A DNA stretch of 35,735 nt, from positions 1-35,735 of the forward strand of contig NZ_JAKZLF010000043.1 in NCBI RefSeq assembly GCF_022808855.1, read 5' to 3'. Shown here piece after piece: positions 8,218-15,996 of the stretch. Under the pieces are notes generated by a model, which was not told the origin of the DNA, searched no databases, and was given only the letters and a program-made list of their open reading frames with translations. The first letter of the stretch is position 1. Each line of letters begins with the position of its first letter. Position numbers and translations under genes: made by a program. The DNA comes from Anaeromyxobacter soli (GTDB taxonomy: Bacteria > Myxococcota > Myxococcia > Myxococcales > Anaeromyxobacteraceae).

Positions 8218-8227
8218 TTGCGCGCAA
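8218..8227. promoter_or_regulatory. Palindrome TTGCGCGCAA between divergent transporter genes
   Basis: A 10-bp palindrome lies midway in the 240-bp gap between the MHS transporter and the DUF4212 operon. It shares TTGCGCGCA with the complement of the 18-bp repeats in front of actP (2322, 2370), so it may be a site for the same regulator. This is inference from motif recurrence. Confidence 0.3.
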
Positions 8228-8349
8228 AAAGTCGACCTAAGCGCACAACCCGCGTCGGGCCTGTTCTGTCGAGTAATTCAGCGGACTTGGACCCGTCGGG
8301 GCTCGCGGTGGTTGCGCGCTGCGTCGTAGGATGGAACCTAACGCGGGGT

Positions 8350-8361
8350 ATTTCGCGAAAT
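8350..8361. promoter_or_regulatory. 12-bp perfect palindrome overlapping the DUF4212 start codon
   Basis: ATTTCGCGAAAT reads the same on both strands and includes the first two bases of the ATG at 8360. It could be an operator or an RNA hairpin that hides the start. It also contains TATTTC-like sequence 5 nt before the ATG. Function is unknown. Confidence 0.35.
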
Positions 8362-8617
8362 GACGCAAGACAAGCGCGAGGCCTACTGGAGGGCGAACCT
8401 GCGCTCAATCGCCGGAGTGCTCGCGATCTGGGCGGCCGCGTCCTTCGGGGCCGGGATCCTCCTCGCGGATCGGCTCGACGCGTTCCGGCTGTTCGGGTTC
8501 CCGCTCGGCTTCTGGTTCGCGACCCAGGGCGCGATGCTCGTATTCGTGGCGCTCGTATTCGTCTACGTTCGGTGGATGAACGCGCTCGACCGGCGGTTCG
8601 GCGTGTACGAGGAGTGA
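8360..8617 (+). CDS. DUF4212 protein, small subunit of sodium/solute symporter
   Basis: An 85-residue protein with two membrane helices (about 15-37 and 48-71) and the DUF4212 features: a charged N-terminus with EAYWRANLR, a GFPLGFWFATQGAM turn between the helices, and VYVRWMNALDRRFGV at the end. The family is encoded directly before VC_2705-type sodium/solute symporters, as here (24 bp gap), and is thought to be a partner subunit, parallel to DUF485 with ActP. The ribosome-binding site is poor and a palindrome covers the start. It is the first gene of a three-gene operon with the symporter and a cNMP/CBS/DUF294 protein. Confidence 0.88.
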   Translation: MTQDKREAYWRANLRSIAGVLAIWAAASFGAGILLADRLDAFRLFGFPLGFWFATQGAMLVFVALVFVYVRWMNALDRRFGVYEE

Positions 8618-8641
8618 CCCCGCCGTCGCTGGGAGGATGGG

Positions 8642-10378
8642 ATGGGCCCGATCGGCTGGACGTGGGTGCTCGTCGCCGCCTCGTTCGGCCTCTATGCGGG
8701 CATCGCCCTCTACACGCGGGCGCGCTCCCTCGCCGACTACTACGTCGCGGATCGCGCCGTTCACCCGGTGGTGAGCGGGATGGCCACCGGCGCGGACTGG
8801 ATGTCCGCCGCGTCGTTCATGTCGATGGCGGGCATCCTCGCCTTCACCGGCCGCGACGGCTCCGCCTACCTGATGGGCTGGACGGGCGGGTACGTCCTGC
8901 TCGCGGTGCTGCTCGCGCCGTACCTCCGCAAGTACGGCAAGTACACGGTCCCGCAGTTCGTGGGCGACCGTTACTACTCGCGCTCCGCGCGCGCGGTGGC
9001 CACGGTCTGCGCGCTCGTCGTGTCGTTCACCTACGTGGCCGCGCAGGTGCGCGGGGTCGGCATCGTGCTGGCGCGCTTCCTCGAGCTCCCCATCGGCGCC
9101 GGCGTCGTGATCGCCCTCGCGATCGTGTTCTTCTACGCGGTGCTCGGCGGGATGAAGGGCATCACCTACGTCCAGGTGGCGCAGTACCTCGTGCTCATCG
9201 TCGCCTTCCTCGTGCCGGCGGTGCTCGTGTCGCGGCTGCTCACCGGGAACCCGATCCCGGCGCTCGGGCTGGGCGGCCGCCTCACGGAGGGCGGCGCTGC
9301 GCTCCTCGGCGTCACGCCCGGGCGCCACCTGCTCGACGCGCTCGACGCGGTCGGCGCCGACCTCGGCCTCGGGCGGTTCACGGCGGGCGCGCGGCCACGC
9401 CTCGACGTCGTCGCGACCACGGCGGCCCTCATGATCGGCACCGCCGGCCTGCCGCACATCATCATCCGCTTCTTCACCGTCCCGAAGATCCGCGACGCGC
9501 GCGCGTCGGCCGGCTGGGCGCTCCTGTTCATCGCGGTCCTCTACACGGCCGCGCCCGCGGTGGCCGCCTTCGGCCGCGGCCTCCTCGTCGCGACCGTGGA
9601 GGGCGTGCCGCACACGGAGGCGCCGAGCTGGTTCCGCGCCTGGGAGCAGACCGGGCTCGTCGCCTGGACGGATCGGAACGGCGACGGCCGCATGCAGCTC
9701 TCGGGGGATCCGGCCCGGAACGAGGTGCGCGTCGACGGCGACGTGATCGTGCTCGCGCACCCGGAGATGGCGCGCCTCCCGGCCTGGGTGGTCGGCCTCG
9801 TCGCCGCCGGCGCGCTCGCGGCCGGCCTCTCCACCGCCGCCGGGCTGCTGCTCGTGATCGCGGCGGGGTTCTCGCACGATCTCGTCCGCGGCGTCGCCGC
9901 GCCGCGCCTCTCGGATCGCGCCGAGCTCGGGTGGGCGCGCGGGGCCGCCGCCGCCGCTGCGCTCGGGGCGGGCTACTTCGCGCTCAGGCCGCCGGGCTCG
10001 GTCGCGGAGGTGGTCGCGATCGCCTTCGGCCTCGCCGCGTCGTCCTTCTTCCCGGTCCTCGTGCTCGGGATCTTCTGGCGCCGGGCCACGCGCGAGGGCG
10101 CGATCGCCGGGATGGCCGCGGGGCTCCTCGTGACTTCCGCGTACGTCCTGTGGTTCCGGCACCTGCACCCGGAGCTCAACGGGCCCGAGCACTGGTGGCT
10201 CGGGATCTCGCCGGAGGGGATCGGCGCGCTCGGGACGCTCGTGAACGCGGCGGTCCTCACCGTCGTCTCGCTCGCGACGCCGGCCCCGCCGCGCGAGGTC
10301 CAGGAGCTCGTCGCCTCGCTGCGCTACCCCCGCGAGCCCGCGCCGGCCCGCGCGGCCGCGTCCTCCCGGGCGCGCTGA
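8642..10378 (+). CDS. Sodium:solute symporter, VC_2705 subfamily
   Basis: A 578-residue SSS-family permease with about 13 membrane helices. GADWMSAASFMSMAG (50-64) and GLPHIIIRFFTVP (269-281) match ActP-type symporters. The loop at about 318-366 contains DRNGDGRMQL (344-353), with the spacing of an EF-hand-like calcium loop. VC_2705-type proteins are expected to import acetate or similar acids with sodium. ATG 8642 is preceded by GGAGG at 5 nt. The small DUF4212 gene is just upstream and a cNMP/CBS/DUF294 regulator follows after 11 bp. This gives the organism a second carboxylate symporter beside ActP 7 kb away. The exact substrate is inferred, not shown. Confidence 0.88.
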   Translation: MGPIGWTWVLVAASFGLYAGIALYTRARSLADYYVADRAVHPVVSGMATGADWMSAASFMSMAGILAFTGRDGSAYLMGWTGGYVLLAVLLAPYLRKYGKYTVPQFVGDRYYSRSARAVATVCALVVSFTYVAAQVRGVGIVLARFLELPIGAGVVIALAIVFFYAVLGGMKGITYVQVAQYLVLIVAFLVPAVLVSRLLTGNPIPALGLGGRLTEGGAALLGVTPGRHLLDALDAVGADLGLGRFTAGARPRLDVVATTAALMIGTAGLPHIIIRFFTVPKIRDARASAGWALLFIAVLYTAAPAVAAFGRGLLVATVEGVPHTEAPSWFRAWEQTGLVAWTDRNGDGRMQLSGDPARNEVRVDGDVIVLAHPEMARLPAWVVGLVAAGALAAGLSTAAGLLLVIAAGFSHDLVRGVAAPRLSDRAELGWARGAAAAAALGAGYFALRPPGSVAEVVAIAFGLAASSFFPVLVLGIFWRRATREGAIAGMAAGLLVTSAYVLWFRHLHPELNGPEHWWLGISPEGIGALGTLVNAAVLTVVSLATPAPPREVQELVASLRYPREPAPARAAASSRAR

Positions 10379-10389
10379 CGGAGCCAAGC

Positions 10390-12189
10390 GTGCCGGTCGA
10401 TCCCGCCGCCTTCCTGCGCGCGACCCCGCCCTTCGACGGCCTGCCAGCGCCGCTCCTCGCCGCGGCGACCGCCGCGCTCGACGAGGTCTCCCGGCCCGCC
10501 GGTACGCGGCTCGTCCGCGCCGGCGGCACGCCGTTCGAGCACCTCTGGATCATCCGCGCCGGCGTCGTGCGGCTCGAGCGCGACGGGCGGACGATGCAGG
10601 TCCTCGAGGAGGGCGAGGTGTTCGGGTACACCTCGCTCCTCACCGGCACGGCGCCGCTCGACGTCGTGGTCGAGGAGGACCTCGTCGCCTACCGGCTGCC
10701 CGCCGCGGAGTTCCGGCGCCTGCTCGCCGACGCCCGCTTCGCGGGCCACTTCGCCACGGGGCTGGGGGAGCGGCTCCGGCGCAGCCTCGAGCTCGCGCCC
10801 GCGCACGAGGGGCCGCCGGAGCTCGCCCAGCCGGTCGAGCAGCTCGTCTCCGGCCCGGCCGCCTGGGTGAGCGAGGACGCCACCGTCGGCGACGCGGCGC
10901 GGGTGATGCGCGCGCGGGGGATCTCCTCGGTCCTCGTGCGCGGAGCTCCGCCCGGCATCGTGACCGATCGCGACTTCCGCGGCCGCGTGCTCGCCGAGGG
11001 GCTCGGGCCGGAGACGCCCGTCGCCGGGGTGGCGACCCGTCCGCTGCGCGAGATCGCCGCCGGCACGCCGGTGCACGCCGCCTGGACGGCGCTCCTCGAC
11101 GCAGGCGTCCACCACCTGCCGGTCGTCCGCGACGGCGACGTCATCGGGGTCGTCACCTCGACGGACCTCCTGCGCTGCGCCGCGCCCGGCCCCATGGCGG
11201 TCCTCCGCCGGGTCGAGGGGCTCGCCTCGCGCGCCGCCTTGCCGGGCTACGCCGCGATGGTCGCGCGCATGGCGGCCTCGCTCCATGCGGGTGGGCTGGA
11301 CGCGCTCGCCATCGCCGCGCTCGTCGCCCGGCTCAACGACGCGCTCGTGCGCCGCATCCTCGCCTGGGGCGAGCACGATCTCGGGCCCGCGCCCGCTCCC
11401 TACGCCTGGCTCGCGCTCGGGTCGGAGGGGCGGCGCGAGCAGACGCTCCTCACCGACCAGGACAACGCCATCGTCTTCGCCGACGCGGGCGCCGAGGAGC
11501 GCGCCTGGTTCGTGAACCTCGCGGAGCGCGCCAACGCGGACCTCGAGGCGGCCGGGTTCCCGCGCTGCCGCGGCGACGTGATGGCGCGGAGCTGGAACGG
11601 GACGCTCTCCGAGTGGCGGTCGCGCGTGGCGGGCTGGCTCGACGCCCCCACTCCGCGCGCGCTGCTCGACGCGGCGACGTTCGCGGATCACCGCGCGGTG
11701 GCGGGCGCGCTCGACGTGGCGCCGCTCGGGGACGCTGTCCTCGCGGCCGTCGATCGGCCGCCGTTCCTGCGCTTCCTCGCGCGCGCCGCGCTGGACTTCC
11801 ACCCGCCCGCGGCGCTCACGCTTCGCCTGCGAGCGGCCGCCGCCATCGATCTCAAGAAGGCCGGCATCGCGCCGGTGGTCTTCCTCGCCCGGGCCTACGG
11901 CCTCGAGGCGCGCGCGCCGGCCCGCGCGACCGTGGACCGGCTCGACGCGGCGGTCCGCGCGGGGCTCGTCGACGAGCGCGTGGGCGTGGCCGCCGCGGAG
12001 GCCTTCCGCGTCCTGCTCGGGCTCCGCCTGCGCGAGCAGCTCCGCGCGGCCGGGGAGCGCCGCGAGCCGGAGGACACGCTCCAGCTCGCGACGCTCTCCG
12101 CGGTGGAGCGCAGCCGGGTGAAGGACGCGTTCCGGGCGGTGCGCGCGCTGCAGGACGCGGGCGAGCACCACTTTCATACGAGGTTCTGA
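10390..12189 (+). CDS. cNMP-binding/CBS/DUF294 nucleotidyltransferase-like regulator
   Basis: A 599-residue cytoplasmic protein with four parts. There is a cyclic-nucleotide-binding fold (about 14-130), a CBS pair (about 150-265), a DUF294 nucleotidyltransferase-like domain with GSEGRREQTLLTDQDNA (344-360; GS and the D-x-D pair at 356 and 358), and a DUF294 C-terminal helical domain ending AGEHHFHTRF. This architecture, related to the GlnD-type fold, recurs beside acetate/sodium symporters and is believed to regulate uptake or acetyl-CoA metabolism in response to nucleotide ligands. Start GTG 10390 was chosen for GGAG 6 nt upstream and lies 11 bp after the symporter stop. Whether it transfers nucleotides is unknown. 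Confidence 0.85.
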   Translation: MPVDPAAFLRATPPFDGLPAPLLAAATAALDEVSRPAGTRLVRAGGTPFEHLWIIRAGVVRLERDGRTMQVLEEGEVFGYTSLLTGTAPLDVVVEEDLVAYRLPAAEFRRLLADARFAGHFATGLGERLRRSLELAPAHEGPPELAQPVEQLVSGPAAWVSEDATVGDAARVMRARGISSVLVRGAPPGIVTDRDFRGRVLAEGLGPETPVAGVATRPLREIAAGTPVHAAWTALLDAGVHHLPVVRDGDVIGVVTSTDLLRCAAPGPMAVLRRVEGLASRAALPGYAAMVARMAASLHAGGLDALAIAALVARLNDALVRRILAWGEHDLGPAPAPYAWLALGSEGRREQTLLTDQDNAIVFADAGAEERAWFVNLAERANADLEAAGFPRCRGDVMARSWNGTLSEWRSRVAGWLDAPTPRALLDAATFADHRAVAGALDVAPLGDAVLAAVDRPPFLRFLARAALDFHPPAALTLRLRAAAAIDLKKAGIAPVVFLARAYGLEARAPARATVDRLDAAVRAGLVDERVGVAAAEAFRVLLGLRLREQLRAAGERREPEDTLQLATLSAVERSRVKDAFRAVRALQDAGEHHFHTRF

Positions 12190-12194
12190 TCTCA

Positions 12195-12235
12195 CGGGGA
12201 CTGCGTCCCCGCCCCAGCGGCAGAGCCGCTGGGGC
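12195..12235. terminator. Two adjacent GC hairpins after the DUF294 gene
   Basis: Stem 12195-12211 (7 bp, TGC loop) is followed at once by stem 12211-12235 (11 bp, AGA loop), starting 6 bases after the stop at 12189. No U tract follows on the plus strand. They probably end or protect the operon transcript and belong to the hairpin array that continues to 12455. Confidence 0.4.
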
Positions 12236-12260
12236 CCCACCCCTGCTCGGCGGGGCCCGT

Positions 12261-12455
12261 GAACCTGCGCGCCCGCTGTCGCGGGTGCGCGCAGGTTCCC
12301 CGCCGGGAGGGGCTTCGCCCCTCCCCGCGCGTTGCGCGGGGCCCCTCCCGCGGTCGCGGGGCCCGTGACCCGTGCCCGCTGTCGCGGGTGCGCGCAGGTT
12401 CCCCGCCGGGAGGGGCTTCGCCCTCCCCGCGCGATGCGCGGGCTCCTCCCGCGGT
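12261..12455. repeat. Tandem hairpin repeat array between convergent genes
   Basis: The gene-free stretch 12190-12479 is almost entirely short GC stems. A unit of about 83 bp occurs twice (12271-12354 and 12374-12455) with few differences. Each copy contains nested hairpins: CCGC-tgtc-GCGG, a 9-bp stem with loop TTC (12305-12325 in copy 1), and CCCCGCGC-gtt-GCGCGGGG (12323-12341). Copy 1 also has an outer 12-bp stem, 12261-12272 with 12287-12298. This resembles REP-type extragenic palindromes, sits between the 3' ends of convergent genes, and may act as a bidirectional terminator or mRNA stabiliser. Confidence 0.7.
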
Positions 12456-12479
12456 GTCCACGAGTGAGCAGATCGGCGC

Positions 12480-13667
12480 TCAGGCGGGCCGCGCGGGCCC
12501 CGCCGCCGGCGCGGCGGCGCGCCGGCCGAGGAACAGGAGCGCGAAGGCGAGCGCCGCGATCTCGAGGGCCGCCGCCCAGACGAAGAGGGGCGCCGCGGAG
12601 CCGTAGCGGTCGTAGCCGGCGCCCGCGAGCTGGTAGCCGAAGGCGTTCCCCGCGCCGAACACGATCGCGGAGAAGAGCGCCTGGCCGGAGGCGCGGAGCC
12701 GCGGGGGCACGAGCTCCGCCATGGCGTCCATCGCCGCGCCCCAGAACAGGCCGAAGCTGAGCCCGTGCAGGAGCTGGAGCGCCACGATCGCGCCCGCCGA
12801 CTCCGCGCGCGAGACGAGCGCCCAGCGCACGGCGCTGCCGAGGAACGCCACCGCGAGGAGGCGCCGCAGCGAGTGGCGGCGCTCGAGCCGCGGGAAGACG
12901 AGCAGCGCCGCGATCTCCGCGACCACGCCGGCGGCCATGCCGAGCCCCGTCACGTCCGACGGCAGGCCGCGGTCGCGCACGAGCACGCCGAAGAGGAGGT
13001 GGTACGGCGCGCAGGCCGCCCAGTGGAGCGCGCAGGCGGCGAGGAAGAGCAGGAGCCGGCGGTCCCTGACGAGCTGCCCGAGGTCCGCGAGGCCGGGGCG
13101 GGCGCCGGGGTGGGGCGGCGCAGCCGGGACGGTGCGCGCCACGAGCGCGTAGCCGGCGACGCCGCAGGCGACGAGCGCCGGGACGAGCACGTCGCCCGGG
13201 CGATCGCCCCGGAGCGCGAGCGCGCGCCCCACGCCGAGCGCGAGGGCGACGAACCCGAGCGATCCGAAGAGGCGCAGGCCCGTGTAGGAGGTCCCGGGCC
13301 GCGCGCGCGTCCACTCGAGCGACACGGAGTCGACGAGCGGCACCACCGCGCGCTCGCCGAGCGCCTGCACGAGGAGCACCGCGCCGACGGCGAGCGGCGA
13401 GCGCACGAGGGGGAGCAGCACGGCGGCGGACACGGCGACGAGCGCCGCGCGGCGCAGGGCGCGCGCCGGCGATCCGCGCCGGTCTGCCCAGCTCGCCCAC
13501 GAGATCGCCACCGCGGGCGCCGCGAGCGAGGGGAGCATCTGGACCGTGCCGATCTGCTCGCCGGTGTAGCCGAGGCCGCGCAGATAGGCCGCGAAGTACG
13601 GCAGGTTCGTGCCGACCGTGCCGTAGTAGAGGAAGTAGAAGAGGCGAAGGCGCGCCGCGGGGACCAT
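12480..13667 (-). CDS. MFS transporter, MFS_1-like (HcaT/3-phenylpropionate type)
   Basis: A 395-residue, 12-helix MFS protein. Its N-terminus RLRLFYFLYYGTVGTNLPYF and the motif-A variant SWADRRG (59-65) are typical of the MFS_1-like group that includes HcaT and nucleoside permeases; LFGSLGFVA near 133 and LHGLSFGLFWGAAM near 298 also fit. The substrate is unknown; aromatic acids and nucleosides are known for the family. It ends in an Ala/Pro-rich tail against the hairpin array. Its start is only 20 bp from the divergent GAF gene and shows no strong ribosome-binding site, so its promoter must lie inside that neighbour or the start is misjudged. Confidence 0.8.
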   Translation of the reverse strand: MVPAARLRLFYFLYYGTVGTNLPYFAAYLRGLGYTGEQIGTVQMLPSLAAPAVAISWASWADRRGSPARALRRAALVAVSAAVLLPLVRSPLAVGAVLLVQALGERAVVPLVDSVSLEWTRARPGTSYTGLRLFGSLGFVALALGVGRALALRGDRPGDVLVPALVACGVAGYALVARTVPAAPPHPGARPGLADLGQLVRDRRLLLFLAACALHWAACAPYHLLFGVLVRDRGLPSDVTGLGMAAGVVAEIAALLVFPRLERRHSLRRLLAVAFLGSAVRWALVSRAESAGAIVALQLLHGLSFGLFWGAAMDAMAELVPPRLRASGQALFSAIVFGAGNAFGYQLAGAGYDRYGSAAPLFVWAAALEIAALAFALLFLGRRAAAPAAGPARPA

Positions 13668-13668
13668 C

Positions 13669-13677
13669 TGTTATCTT
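13669..13677 (+). promoter_or_regulatory. Extended -10 element of the GAF gene (leaderless type)
   Basis: TGT-TATCTT ends 10 nt before ATG 13688. No Shine-Dalgarno sequence is present, and transcription from this element would start 2-4 nt before the start codon. No good -35 is visible. Confidence 0.45.
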
Positions 13678-13687
13678 CGGCTTTACC

Positions 13688-14134
13688 ATGGACTCCGAAC
13701 GCGCTGGCGCCCTCGAAGCCCTCCGGGTCGCCGCCCGCCGCCCTTACCGGGAGGCGCTCCGCGAGGCCGCCGCGATCCTGCAGCGTCTCCCCCGCTACAC
13801 CGGCGTGTACCTCTACGTCCTGCGCGGCGGGGTGCTGGAGCTCGACGCGTTCGCCGGCCGCGACACGCCGCACGTCCGCATCCCGGTGGGCGAGGGGCTC
13901 TGCGGGCTGTCCGCGCGCACGAAGGACGTCGTGCTCGTGGACGACGTCGCCGCCGATCCGCGCTACCTCGCGTGCAACCTCGAGACGCGCTCCGAGATCG
14001 TGTTCCCCATCCTCCGCGGCGAGCGCTACCTCGCCCAGATCGACGTGGACTCGGATCACCCGGGTGCCTTCGGCGCCGAGGACCGGACGTTCCTCGCCGA
14101 GGTCGCCGCGATCCTCGAGCCGGTCTTCCCCTGA
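13688..14134 (+). CDS. GAF domain protein, similar to free methionine-R-sulfoxide reductase
   Basis: A 148-residue single GAF domain. IPVGEGLCGLSA (65-76) and ACNLETRSEIVFPI (95-108), then AQIDVDSD, are the core of the small GAF proteins related to free methionine-R-sulfoxide reductase (MsrC/YebR). Two cysteines, Cys72 and Cys96, match positions of two of the enzyme's redox cysteines by motif; the third cysteine is not evident. It may therefore be a reductase or a ligand-binding GAF protein derived from one. The gene is preceded by a -10-like element and no ribosome-binding site. Its stop overlaps the ribosome-binding site of the nucleotidyltransferase gene, so the two are one operon. Confidence 0.75.
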   Translation: MDSERAGALEALRVAARRPYREALREAAAILQRLPRYTGVYLYVLRGGVLELDAFAGRDTPHVRIPVGEGLCGLSARTKDVVLVDDVAADPRYLACNLETRSEIVFPILRGERYLAQIDVDSDHPGAFGAEDRTFLAEVAAILEPVFP

Positions 14135-14142
14135 GGCGCGCG

Positions 14143-15183
14143 ATGGGCGACGTCGTCGGCATGGTGCTGTGCGCCGGGCTGGGCACGCGGCTCCGGCCCC
14201 TCACCGCGCGGGTGGCGAAGCCGGGGGTGCCGGTGTGCGGCGTGCCGCTCGTGCGCTGGTCGCTCGCGCTCCTCGCCGGCGCCGGCGTGCGGCGCGCCGT
14301 CGTGAACGTCCACCACCTGCCGGACGGGATGGCGGCGGCGGCCGGGGAGGCGGCACGCGCGCTCGGCATGGCGCTCGCCGTCTCGCGCGAGCCGGTCATC
14401 GCCGGCACCGGCGGCGCGCTGCGCGAGGCGCGCGCTCACCTCGCCGGCGCGGACGCGATCGTGCTCGTGAACGGCGACGTGCTCTTCGACGTCGACGTCG
14501 CTGCGGCGCTCGCGGAGCACCGCGCCTCGGGCGCGCTCGCCACGATGGTGCTGCTCCCCATGCCCGCCGGCGCGCGCTACGCGTCGGTCGAGACGGACGC
14601 GGGCGGCGCAGTCCGGCGCATCGCGGGGGCGTTCGGGCCGGGCGGCGAGGGGCTCGCGCCCTGGCACTTCTCCGGCGTGCACGTGCTCTCTCCGGCGCTC
14701 CTCGACCGCGTCCCCGCCGCGCCGTTCGAGCGCGACATCAACCGGCACGTGTACCCGCCGCTCATGGCGTCGGGGGCGGTGCGCGGCCGCGTCGTCGCGG
14801 GGTACTGGAACGATCTCGGCACGCCGGCGCGCTACCTCGAGGCGACCTTGGACGTGCTCGCCGGGCGCGTGCCGCTCGCGCGCTTTCCGGGCGCGGACCC
14901 GTTCTCCGGGACGCGCGAGGTCGCGCCGGGGGTCCACGCGGCGGCGGGGGCGCGGCTCGACCCGCGCGCGCGGCTCGCGGGGCCGACGCTCGTCTGCGCG
15001 GGCGCCGCCGTCGGCGCGGGGGCGGAGGTGGGCCCTCGCGCGGTGATCGGTCCGGGCGCGTCGGTCCCGGGGGGCGCGACGGTCCGCGAGGGGATCGTGT
15101 GGGAGGGGACGGAGCTCGCCCCGGGCGAGCGGCTCGAGGGCGCGATCGCGGTGGGGAAGGATCGGGTCGGCACGCGGGAGTAG
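14143..15183 (+). CDS. Sugar-phosphate nucleotidyltransferase with C-terminal hexapeptide repeats
   Basis: A 346-residue nucleotidyltransferase. The signature LGTRLRPLT (13-21) and KPGVPVCGVP (26-35) bind NTP, VNGDVLFDVD (109-118) holds the metal-binding aspartate, and GYWNDLGTPARYLEA follows. Residues from about 265 form a left-handed beta-helix (degenerate hexapeptide repeats such as GAEVGPRAVIGPGASV). This matches mannose-1-phosphate guanylyltransferase/glucose-1-phosphate thymidylyltransferase-like enzymes that make NDP-sugars for cell-surface polysaccharide. The sugar and nucleotide cannot be fixed. ATG 14143 follows GAGG at 6 nt and lies 8 bp after the GAF stop; a second ATG at 14161 is possible but would cut into the first strand. 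Confidence 0.85.
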   Translation: MGDVVGMVLCAGLGTRLRPLTARVAKPGVPVCGVPLVRWSLALLAGAGVRRAVVNVHHLPDGMAAAAGEAARALGMALAVSREPVIAGTGGALREARAHLAGADAIVLVNGDVLFDVDVAAALAEHRASGALATMVLLPMPAGARYASVETDAGGAVRRIAGAFGPGGEGLAPWHFSGVHVLSPALLDRVPAAPFERDINRHVYPPLMASGAVRGRVVAGYWNDLGTPARYLEATLDVLAGRVPLARFPGADPFSGTREVAPGVHAAAGARLDPRARLAGPTLVCAGAAVGAGAEVGPRAVIGPGASVPGGATVREGIVWEGTELAPGERLEGAIAVGKDRVGTRE

Positions 15184-15201
15184 CCGGCCGGCCGCGGCGC
15201 G

Positions 15202-15972
15202 CTACCGGCTGACGGCCACGAGCACGCAGGTGATGTTGTCCACCCCGCCCGCCTGGTTCGCCGCGTCGACCAGCGTCTGCGCGGCGCGCTTCAGGTCGCC
15301 GTGGCTGGCGCGGATGATGTCGCCGATGTGCGGGTCGGGCACCATCCCGGAGAGCCCGTCGCAGCAGAGCAGCACCACGTCGCCGTCGCGCAGCTCCTCC
15401 CGGACGAGATCGACCTCGACGAGCGGCTTCATCCCGAGCGCCCGGACGATGACGTTCTTGTGCGGGAACGTCTCGGCCTCCGCGGGCGTGAGCTTGCGCT
15501 GGCGCAGGTAGTCGTTGAGGAGCGAGTGGTCCTCGGTGAGCTGGCGCACCTGCCCGGCGCGGTACAGGTAGGCGCGGCTGTCGCCGACGTGCCCGACGAG
15601 GAGCGTCTCGCCGCCCTTCGGGAAGCTCGCCGCCACGAGCGTCGTGCCCATCCCGTGGAGCTTCGCGTCGGTCTGGGCGCGCTCGTGGATCCGCACGTTC
15701 GCGAGCTTCACCGCGGTGAGGAGCCGGTTCTCGTCCTGGCTGCGCGCCGGGTCGAGCTTGAACGGCCAGGTCGCCTCGTCGTCGCGACCGGTCAGCCGGA
15801 AGAACTCGGCCATCTCCTCGACGGCGAGCCGCGCGGCGACCTCGCCCGAGGCGTGGCCCCCCATCCCGTCGGCGACGCAGTAGAGCTGCTCCTCCGGGAG
15901 GAGCAGGTAGGCGTCCTCGTTGTGGGCCCGCTTACGTCCGACGTCGGTGATGCCCGCGTGGCTGAGCCGCAT
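15202..15972 (-). CDS. PP2C-type protein phosphatase (Stp/PppA-like)
   Basis: A 256-residue PP2C Ser/Thr phosphatase. Metal and phosphate motifs are HNED (17-20), DGMGGHASGE (35-44), GMGTT (107-111), GDSR (130-133), CDGLSG (204-209) and GGVDNIT (242-248); all catalytic aspartates are present and there is no membrane segment. It would remove phosphate from proteins modified by Hanks-type kinases such as the kinase-USP protein of this window, though no direct link is shown. It lies 24 bp downstream of the diacylglycerol-kinase-like gene on the same strand, so the two are probably co-transcribed. It converges with the nucleotidyltransferase gene across 18 bp. Confidence 0.9.
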   Translation of the reverse strand: MRLSHAGITDVGRKRAHNEDAYLLLPEEQLYCVADGMGGHASGEVAARLAVEEMAEFFRLTGRDDEATWPFKLDPARSQDENRLLTAVKLANVRIHERAQTDAKLHGMGTTLVAASFPKGGETLLVGHVGDSRAYLYRAGQVRQLTEDHSLLNDYLRQRKLTPAEAETFPHKNVIVRALGMKPLVEVDLVREELRDGDVVLLCCDGLSGMVPDPHIGDIIRASHGDLKRAAQTLVDAANQAGGVDNITCVLVAVSR

Positions 15973-15996
15973 GGTGGAGGTCTCCGGCGCAGGGTA

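Noticed and set aside
8120-8359. Sigma-54 promoters in front of the transporter genes
   Set aside because: No GG-N10-GC with the needed TGGCAC/TTGCA spacing on either strand.
12261-12455. CRISPR array
   Set aside because: Only two long units with internal hairpins, no regular short spacers and no cas genes.
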